DNA of 64,000 nucleotides, taken from contig NC_083873.1 in assembly GCF_032452875.1 (NCBI RefSeq), positions 71,235,987-71,299,986 on the forward strand, read 5' to 3'. Source of the DNA: Bos javanicus. Lineage: Eukaryota > Chordata > Mammalia > Artiodactyla > Bovidae. A model generated the notes under the pieces. The model was not told the origin of the DNA and ran no database searches. It worked only from the letters and a program-made list of their open reading frames with translations. This document shows positions 56,690 through 64,000 of the stretch, piece after piece (positions within the stretch are counted from its first letter, which is position 1; each line of letters begins with the position of its first letter). The position numbers were made by a program, and so were the translations under genes.

Positions 56690-59205
56690 TTTAGGGCACT
56701 TCTACTAGTAACAAGCTCATTTATATTTCACCTAGAAATGTTCTTAATTTCTCCTTCATCCCTGTAGCTTAGTTTAGCCAAATATAGAGTTCTTGGTTGA
56801 TGAGGTTTTTTTTTTCTTGCTTCCTCTAAGATTTCTGATGAGAAACTGGCTGATTGATAGTCTTTCTAAGAGATGTGTCTTTGTGTGGGCCTTTGAGTTT
56901 ATCCTAATTGGAGTCTTCTGAGCACCATAAATCTGTAGATTTAAGCCTTTTCTCAAACTTGAGACGTTTCCAGCTAGTATTTCTACAGATATGCCTTCTG
57001 CTCCATGTATGACAAATGTATTGCTTGGATTCCCATACTATACATGCTAGTTTACCTAACAGTGTACCACAAACAAAGCCAATTAGGCTCATTTGCTTTT
57101 CTATATTCTTTTTTCTTCCTGTTCCTCAAACTTCCAATTGTCCCATTGTCAAATTTTCTCTGTATTATGCTTGTTCAAATATGCTTTTGAAGCACTTTAG
57201 TGTATATTTCAATATTGTACTTTTTTTATTGTACTTTTATTTTCAAAATGTCTTTTGGTTTCTTTTTATAATTTCTCCTTATTGCTATTCTCATTTTGTT
57301 CATATGATATTTTCCTGTTTGCACCCATGTCTTTCTTTAGCTCTTTGAACATCTTTAACTAAAGTGTCTTAAAAATCTTTGTCTAGTTAAGTCTGACACT
57401 TTGGCATCTTCAGATATATTTTGCATTGATTTATTTTGTTCTTTTGAAAGGACCATACTTTCCTGTTTCTTTTTATGCCTTGTGATTGTTTTTTGAAAAC
57501 TGAATGTTTCGTTTAGTTGATAGCCCTAGAAATCAGATTCTTCTTCTAACTCATGTTTTTTGCTTGTTTTCACATTGGGTGTGTCTATGACAGGATTTAG
57601 CCTGAGGTGAAAGCATACTTCTCAGGTCTTTCCTAAGACTTCCACTTTCCCAAGGCTTTCTAAATTCCCCCATATATATGGTTGCTTTTTGATGTTTAAA
57701 AAAAAAAAACCCTCAAAACCAAAAAAACAGATGTGGCTCCTTAAAATACCATGGAAGCCACTTGAGCCCGGAGGGTTGACACAATGGCTGCCAATCTCTG
57801 TGTCTGTACCTCTGCTTTCAGAAGCAGCAATCTGCAATCAGAACACAGAACCCTGATATTTGAGGACAAAGTCCTTAATGCCTACCTTGGCTCCAGCAAG
57901 CTGTGCCAGAAGCACAGGTTGCTGTTGAAACAGCTGTCTCCCATGGGGCTGTGGAAATGAGGGATGGATAGCTGTTACTACACTGAGGACTGAAATCAAC
58001 CAATACTAATGGTAATTTACTAGCCAAGCTTTATGCTGGAAATTTCAAGTATTCAAAATAGACTTCAGAGTTCCAAAGTCTTCACTTCAGTTTCTGCCAA
58101 TACAATCGTTGCCTGGGTAGAGAGATGGATTTCTGGAGCTTTTTACTCTGCCATCTTTCCTGGCATCAAACTGACCAGTTGTTTTTGAAAAGTCTCTCAA
58201 ATTTGGGTTTCTCTGACATATTCTTATGATTAGATTGATGCAATGCATTATTGAGAATACCACTGATTTTGTGTCTGTGGTAGAGCTGATGTGTCCTCCT
58301 TAGCACATCATATTATTGTGTATTATTGGTGATGTTAATCCTGGTCACGTTGCTAAGATGGGGTCTGCCAATATTCTACACTGTAAACTTAACTATTTCC
58401 TCCTTTATAACTATTAAATATTTGGGGCAATACTTTGAGATTATGCAGAAATCCTGTTTGTATTTAAACTTTCACCCACTCATTTTAGCAACTATCAGTA
58501 GATTACTATGATGTTCTGATGGTAACTTTTGCATTTTCCTCATTTCATCTACACTTATTCACTGGAATTCTTCAGTGACGAAATATTACTTTGTTGAATT
58601 TGTTCATGTATGCACTTACTTATCTGTATTACTATACACTTAAGGATAGTCATTTTATTACTTATTTTATAATTCAATATTATAATAATTTAGTTTTTCA
58701 ACTTGTTTCAACTCTGGGCATTATAAAATCTTTTAGTTTGGCTCTTGTGCCTTAAAATTTTCAGCGCTTCCTTAACTTTCTGATAATGCCCCAGACTCAT
58801 GCTATTCTTTCTCAACTCACACTGCTGACTAAAGCAGTTCTCTAAGAAACACTGATTCCTTTTATTGAAGAATAGTATTAGGAATCAAGAGCTCAAGTCT
58901 AGGTGTGTTCATTGCTACCACAGTATTGCTGCTTCCAACCCAATGCACTGATTTTTTTGTGTGTATTAAAACAAGCTTGGATTCCTGGGATCAATCCCAT
59001 TTGATCAGAATGCATTATTCTTCTTTTAAATTATTGGACTTAATTTGCTAATATTTTGATAAAATTTTTCATACCTACATTCATAGAGATGTTTTTCTGT
59101 AGCATTCTGTTTTTGCAATTTCTCTGTCTGGTTTTGGTATCAGGATAAGTTAGGAAATCTATGCACTTGTTCTAACTTCTGAAAGAATTTATGACTAGCA
59201 ATTAG
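56690..59205 (-). mobile_element. Old L1 remnants, reversed
   Basis: 'gatgagaaactggctgattg...gtgtgggcctttgagtttatcctaattggag' (56830-56910) and 'ttgctaatattttgataaaatttttcatacc...ctgtctggttttggtatcaggataag' (59045-59150) are reversed L1 text. The region between is too decayed to assign and the limits are uncertain. Confidence 0.55.
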
Positions 59206-59542
59206 TGATTTATTAAATGATAGAAACCCTTAACAGACATCATACTATAAGGAAAATCATGGTCCTCTTTTTATTAGCCTTCTAGTGACATTTTCCACTT
59301 TACTCATATGTAACTTGACGAAGTTCTGTTGGGTATTATTGAACAGTTTTTTATTTAAACAAAGGTAAAAAAGATCAGGGGAAAAATCCATCTTATAGAA
59401 AGTGAGTTAGTTTTTAAATTTTACTTAAAAATTAGTTTTGTTCTTTTTAAAATATAGTCTCTACACAAAAATAGGAATTTTTCCTTAGTTTTATCAATAC
59501 TTCATTCAAAAGCTCATAAATCATCCAAATGAATCACTGTAC
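59206..59542. other. PDCL2 intron 3, exon-proximal part
   Basis: Nothing recognised up to the exon 3 donor. Confidence 0.5.
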
Positions 59543-59633
59543 CTATATATTTCAATAGCTTTCATATCTTCATCATCAAATTCATCTTCTGCTTCCTTCA
59601 ATTCTGCAAGAGTCATCTTTTCATATGGTTTAA
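59543..59633 (-). CDS. PDCL2: PDCL2 exon 3
   Basis: Acceptor GTTTCAG| ends at 59634 and donor TAG|GTACAG begins at 59542. The 91-bp exon completes the split Val codon, then reads KPYEKMTLAELKEAEDEFDD and EDMKAIEIY, ending in AG of the next Arg. This is the conserved acidic N-terminal helix of the phosducin-like family (MTLxELxExEDEFDxED), thought to contact partner proteins. No defects. Confidence 0.96.
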
Positions 59634-60211
59634 CTGAAACACAATAAGAAGTTGTAGATAAATAAGTTATTTAAAAAACAATTTTACTTTATAATTACAT
59701 GTCTAGAAAAACAATAGATAAATGGAGATCAAGAATATCTTTAATGTTGATATTAAAGTTTATTCATCATACAAAGCTATATTGTGGTTGACTGAAGTTT
59801 GTTTGGAATATTATTACTCCCTCAGAGTTCACAGAACTATCAAGTTGTATTTAAAAATAGATGTGAAAATCAACTAGATCTCATAAATGTAGAGTTCCCC
59901 AAGTACCTGGAAATACTGGCAAGTAATACATGTATACAGAATGATGAAAATAGAAGGTAATCACAAGGCAAAGAAATGTAATAGAAAAAAATCTCAGGTT
60001 AAATACTAGGGCATTTCAGTTCTAATATTAGGATGTAACTTTCAATACATGAATTAGGAATTTTAGGCGTCAGCATCCTAATTTCAAAAGTATGTGTGGG
60101 ATTTCTATTAAATTATTTCTAACATCCTATCTCCCTCTAACTTCACAAAATACATGATCACTATCATAACTGTATTATTCCTTTTACCGACCACCAAATG
60201 CACAACTATAC
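59634..60211. other. PDCL2 intron 2
   Basis: A short 578-bp intron with good donor (ATGG|GTATAG) and acceptor. No repeat recognised. Confidence 0.8.
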
Positions 60212-60332
60212 CCATTGCTTCTTTCTGTAAACGTAAAACCATTTCTTCAATTTCATCTTTTGGCTCTTCTTTAGGAGGAAGAATGCCAAAATCTCTTAAA
60301 ATTTCATTCCATTCTGTATCTTCATTTGGATC
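60212..60332 (-). CDS. PDCL2: PDCL2 exon 2
   Basis: Acceptor TATATAG| ends at 60333 and the donor begins at 60211. The 121-bp exon reads DPNEDTEWNEILRDFGILPP, then KEEPKDEIEEMVLRLQKEAM, followed by the first base of the Val codon shared with exon 3. TEWNxILRxxGILPPKE is the N-terminal signature of PDCL2 and PDCL3. It starts with Asp because the first exon should supply only ATG-CAG (Met-Gln). With that assumption the five exons seen plus six bases total 729 nt, i.e. 242 residues and a stop, the normal PDCL2 length. Confidence 0.95.
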
Positions 60333-60631
60333 CTATATAAAAAAATTTTTTAAACCTATTAGCATAGTCATACATTTCAATATTTGTAAAACTGATATGC
60401 AGCATTTCCAACCATGTAATTATTCATGAACTCTACAGATAAACTAGACAATTAGTTTTAAAGAGTAGAACAAAATGGACTACTTTTTCCCCATTTCCCA
60501 GTACTACTGCAACTACATACACTGATAAAAAAGAATACATCCTGTACCCTCAATGTTATACTGAGATGTTTAATAAAAAAATAAATCTAATATATATATA
60601 TGGGCTTCCCTGGTGGCTCAGAGGTTAAAGC

Positions 60632-60667
<36 letters not shown>

Positions 60668-60744
60668 TATTAATGAAGAAACTTGTAAGTCATGGAAAAT
60701 AATTTGAAGACTATAATAGGCTAAACCAACTCACATCAGGATTT
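60333..60744. other. PDCL2 intron 1 with TA/CA simple repeats and a Bov-tA stub
   Basis: A ~30-bp Bov-tA head ('gggcttccctggtggctcagaggttaaagc', 60602-60631) lies between (TA)n tracts, with (CA)n at about 60643-60667. Otherwise unremarkable. Confidence 0.75.
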
Positions 60745-60747
60745 CAG

Positions 60748-63640
60748 TCACCATCTGCAGTGATTTTGGAGCCCAAGAAAATAAAGTCTGTCACTGTTTG
60801 CATTTTTTTCCCCATCTATTTGCCATGAAGTGATGGGACCAGATGTCATGATCTTAATTTTTGAATGTTGAGTTTTAAGTGAATTTAATCACTCTCCTCT
60901 TTCACCTTCATCAAGAGGCTCTTTAGTTCCACTTTACTTTCTGCCATTAGAGTGGTATCATCTGCATATCTGAGGCTGTTGACACTTCTCCCAGCAATCT
61001 TGATTCCAGCTTATGATTCATCCAGACCAGCATGTCTCATAATGTACTTTGCATATAAGTTAAATAAGCAGGGTGACCATATACAGCCTTGACATACTCC
61101 TTTCCCAACTTGGAACCAGTCAGTTGTTCCATGTCTAGTTCTAACTGCTACTTCTTGACCCAAATACAGGTTTCTTAGGAGATAGGTATAACCATATTGC
61201 TACTACAATCCTTTAAAAGATTTTCCATAGTTTGTTGTGATCCATATATACAAAGGCTTCAGCGTAGTCAATGAAGCAGAAGCAGATGCTTTTCTGAAAT
61301 TCTTTTGCTTTCTTCAAGATCCAATTAATGCTGACAATTTGATCATTGGTTCCTCTGTCTTTTCTAAATCCAGCTTATACATCTGGAAGCTCCTGGTTCA
61401 TGTACTACTAAAACCTAGTTCAAAGGATTTTGAGCATAAGCTTACTAGCATGTAAACCAGTGCAATTTTACAGTAGTTGGAACACTCTTTAGCACTGCCC
61501 TTCTTTGGGATTGGAATGAAAACCGGTCTTTTCTAATCCCGTAGCCATTGCTGAATTTTCCAAATTTGCTGACATATTGAGTCCAGCACTTTGACAGCAT
61601 CATCTTTTAGGAGTTTAAATAGCTCAGGTGGAATTCCATCACCTCCACTAGCTTTGTTTGTAGTAATGCCTCCTAAGGCCCACTTGACTTCACCCTCCAG
61701 GATGTCCAGCTCTAGGTGAGTGATCAAACCATTGTGGATATCTATGTTATTGAGACCTTTCTTGTATAGTTCTTCTGTATATTCCTGTCACCTCTTTTTA
61801 GTCTCTTCTGTTTCTGTTAGGTCCTCACCTTTTCTGTCCTTTATCATGCCCATCCTTGCATGAAATGTTACCTTGATATCTCCAATTTTCTTGAAGAGAT
61901 ATCTAGCCTTTCCCTTTCTACTGTTTTACTCTATTTCTTTGCATTATTTAAGAAGGGCTTCTTATCTCTCCTTATTAGTCTCTGGAACTGTGCATTTAGT
62001 TGGTTATATCTTTCCCTTTCTCCCTTGCCTTTCACTTCTCTTTATTCCTCAGCTATTGGTTAGGCCTCCTCAGGCAACAACTTTGCCTTCTTGCATTTCT
62101 TTTTCTTTGGGATGGTTTTGGTCACTGTCTTCTGTACAATATTACAAACCTTCATCCATAGTTTTTCAGACACTCTGTCTACCAGGTCAAATCCTTTGAA
62201 TCTATTTGTAGATTAGATTACACTCCATTGTATGATAATAAGGAATTTGATTTGGGCTCCAAAATGACTGCAGATAGTGACTGCAGCCATGGAATTAAAA
62301 GACGCTTACTCCTTGGAAGAAAAGTTATGACCAACCTAGACAGTATATTCAAAAGCAGAGACATTACTTTGCCAACAAAGGTCCATCTAGTCAAGGGTAT
62401 GGTTTTCCCAGTAGTCATGTACGGATGTGAGAGTTAGACTACAAAGAAAGCTGAGCACCAAAGAATTGATGCTTTTGAACTGTGGTGTTGGAGAATACTG
62501 TTCAGAGTCCCTTGAACAGCAGGCAGATACATCCAGTCCATCCTAAATGAAATCAGTCCTGAATATTCATTGGAAGAATGGATGTTGAAGCTGAAACACC
62601 AATACTTTGGCCACATGATGCAAAGAGCTGACTCACTTGAAAAGACCCTGATGCTGGGAAAGATTGAAGGCAGGAGGAAAAGTGGGAGACAGAGGATGAG
62701 ATGGTTGGATGATATCACTGACTCAATGGACATGAGTTTGAGTAAATTCTGGGAGTTGGTGATGGACAGGGAAGCCTGGCGTGCTGCAGTCCATGGGGTC
62801 ACAAAGAGTTAGACACAACTGAGTGACTGAACTGAACTGAATTGAAATTGCCTAGTGGTTTTCCCTACTTTCTTCAATTTAAGACTGAATTTTGTGATAA
62901 AGAGCTCATGACCTGAACCACAGTCAGCTCAAGGTCTTATTTTTGCTGACTGTACAGAGCTTCTCCATCTTTGGCTGCAAAGAACATAATTAGTCTGATT
63001 TCAGCAATGACCATCTGGTGATATCCAGATGGCCAATACTGAGTCATTTCTTGGGTTGTTGGAAAATGGTGTTTGCTATGACCAGTGTGTTCTTTTGTTT
63101 GCCCTGATTCATTTTGGACTCCAAGTCCAAACTTGCCTGTTAATCTGGGTGTCTCTCGACTTCCTGGTTTTGCATTCCAATCCCCTATGATGAAAAGGAC
63201 ATCTTTTTTGGTGTTAGTTCTACAAGGTCTTATAAGTCTTCATGGAACCGGTCAACTTCAGCTTCTTCAGTATCAGTGGTTGGGACATAGACTTGGATTA
63301 CTGTAATGCTGTATGGTTTGCCTTGGAAATGAACTGAGATCATTCTGTCATTTTTGAGGTTGCACCCAAGTACTGCATTTCAGACTCTTTTGTTGATTAT
63401 AAGGGCTACTCCATTTCTTCTAAGGATTCTCACCCACAGTAGTAGATACAGCAGTCATCTGAATTAAATTCATCCATTTCCATCCATTTTAGTTCATCTT
63501 GCTACCTCCTGCTTGATCACATTCACTTTACCTTGATTCATGGAACTAACATTCCAGATTCTTATGCAATACTGTTCTTTACAGCATCAGACTTTACCTT
63601 CACTACCAGGCACATCCACGACAAATTCTTTATCTACATC
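60748..63640 (-). mobile_element. BovB LINE, long, reversed, interrupted by an inverted BovB 3' piece
   Basis: 60748-62253 reads, reversed, from just past the RT (YADD region at about 60953-60965) back to the endonuclease/RT linker. 62846-63640 continues, reversed, through the endonuclease region. The usual last ~650 bp of BovB are absent at the 60748 end. Frames are broken throughout; a 64-codon remnant (61727-61533) shows the conserved TTNKASGGDGIPPELF text. Confidence 0.9.
62254..62845 (+). mobile_element. BovB 3' piece in forward orientation within the reversed BovB
   Basis: Starts at 'gggctccaaaatgactgcagatagtgactgc' and ends at 'gactgaactgaactgaattg'. Encodes broken C-terminal ORF2 (LLLGRKVMTNLDSIFKSRD... 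and WLDDITDSMDMSLS). Confidence 0.93.
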
Positions 63641-64000
63641 CTACAAAATTTTATATGCTGTATTTTTATTGGTATTCAGTTAAAATATTTCCAACCTTAT
63701 GATTTTTTCCCCTTACATTTTAATTTGGAAGGATGCTACTTAATTTTCAAATACTTTGGACTTTTCTAAGTATTTAATTAATAATTTATAATTTAATTCT
63801 GCTTGGTCAGGAAACATTCTTTGTTAAGATTTCAATTTTCTGAAATGCATTTATTTGTTTCATGATTCAGCATATGGTATTAATATATCTTAGTGAATGT
63901 TGTACCTAGTGTGAAAGGAATGTATATTCTCCCACAGATCAGGGTTTATTTCTCTACAAATCAACAGGTGGTCAACAGATTTGTTCAGAAATTCTGTTTT
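63641..64000 (-). mobile_element. L1 remnant at the window edge
   Basis: From about 63790, 'aattctgcttggtcaggaaacattctttg...' and 'gtgtgaaaggaatgtatattctcc' look like reversed L1 ORF2. 63641-63790 is unassigned. Continues outside the window. Confidence 0.5.

Noticed and set aside
1..64000. CRISPR array, operon or endogenous retrovirus
   Set aside because: Repeats are dispersed SINE/LINE copies, not spacer arrays; no LTR pair or gag/pol/env text was recognised.

Overview
The window is nuclear DNA from a ruminant, most likely a bovid such as cattle. It is packed with Bov-tA and Bov-A2 SINEs and with BovB (RTE) LINE fragments, a combination specific to ruminants. Older layers (L1, L2, MIR, hAT, Tigger and mariner relics) lie beneath them. 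No prokaryotic feature, CRISPR array or viral gene was recognised.

Two host loci anchor the map. Five exons of PDCL2 (phosducin-like 2), covering codon 3 to the stop, can be read on the minus strand between 60332 and 36362 with correct splice sites and phases. A CpG island at about 24.66-26.11 kb lies roughly 10 kb beyond the PDCL2 3' end. In mammals the next gene on that side in the same orientation is CLOCK (human 4q12 order CLOCK-PDCL2-NMU). The island is therefore read as the CLOCK promoter with a non-coding first exon, and 1-25.4 kb as CLOCK intron 1. The CLOCK assignment rests on synteny, not on coding sequence.

Layout. 1-25.4 kb: putative CLOCK intron 1, holding a 2.7-kb nuclear copy of mitochondrial DNA (ND1 start, tRNA-Leu, 16S, tRNA-Val, 12S; about 1.51-4.23 kb), three BovB fragments, L1 remnants and many SINEs. 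24.7-26.1 kb: CpG island with three NRF1-like palindromes, GC boxes and two minus-strand splice donors. 26.1-36.3 kb: intergenic, with an L2 relic and a 2.2-kb BovB. 36.3-60.3 kb: PDCL2. Its introns hold a nested L1/BovB/SINE complex (36.7-40.3 kb), a mariner MITE, further L1 and BovB copies, and a 1-kb processed copy of EIF4E2 (4EHP) with an intact 245-codon frame, poly(A) tail and 11-bp target-site duplication (53.41-54.44 kb). 60.3-64 kb: PDCL2 intron 1, mostly a rearranged BovB. PDCL2 exon 1 (expected to encode only Met-Gln) was not found and probably lies beyond 64 kb.

I see no undescribed multi-gene system. The best leads are the intact EIF4E2 retrocopy inside a gene known to be testis-expressed, the mitochondrial insert beside the CLOCK promoter, a BovB whose missing 3' part lies inverted within itself, and a perfect 38-bp palindrome.
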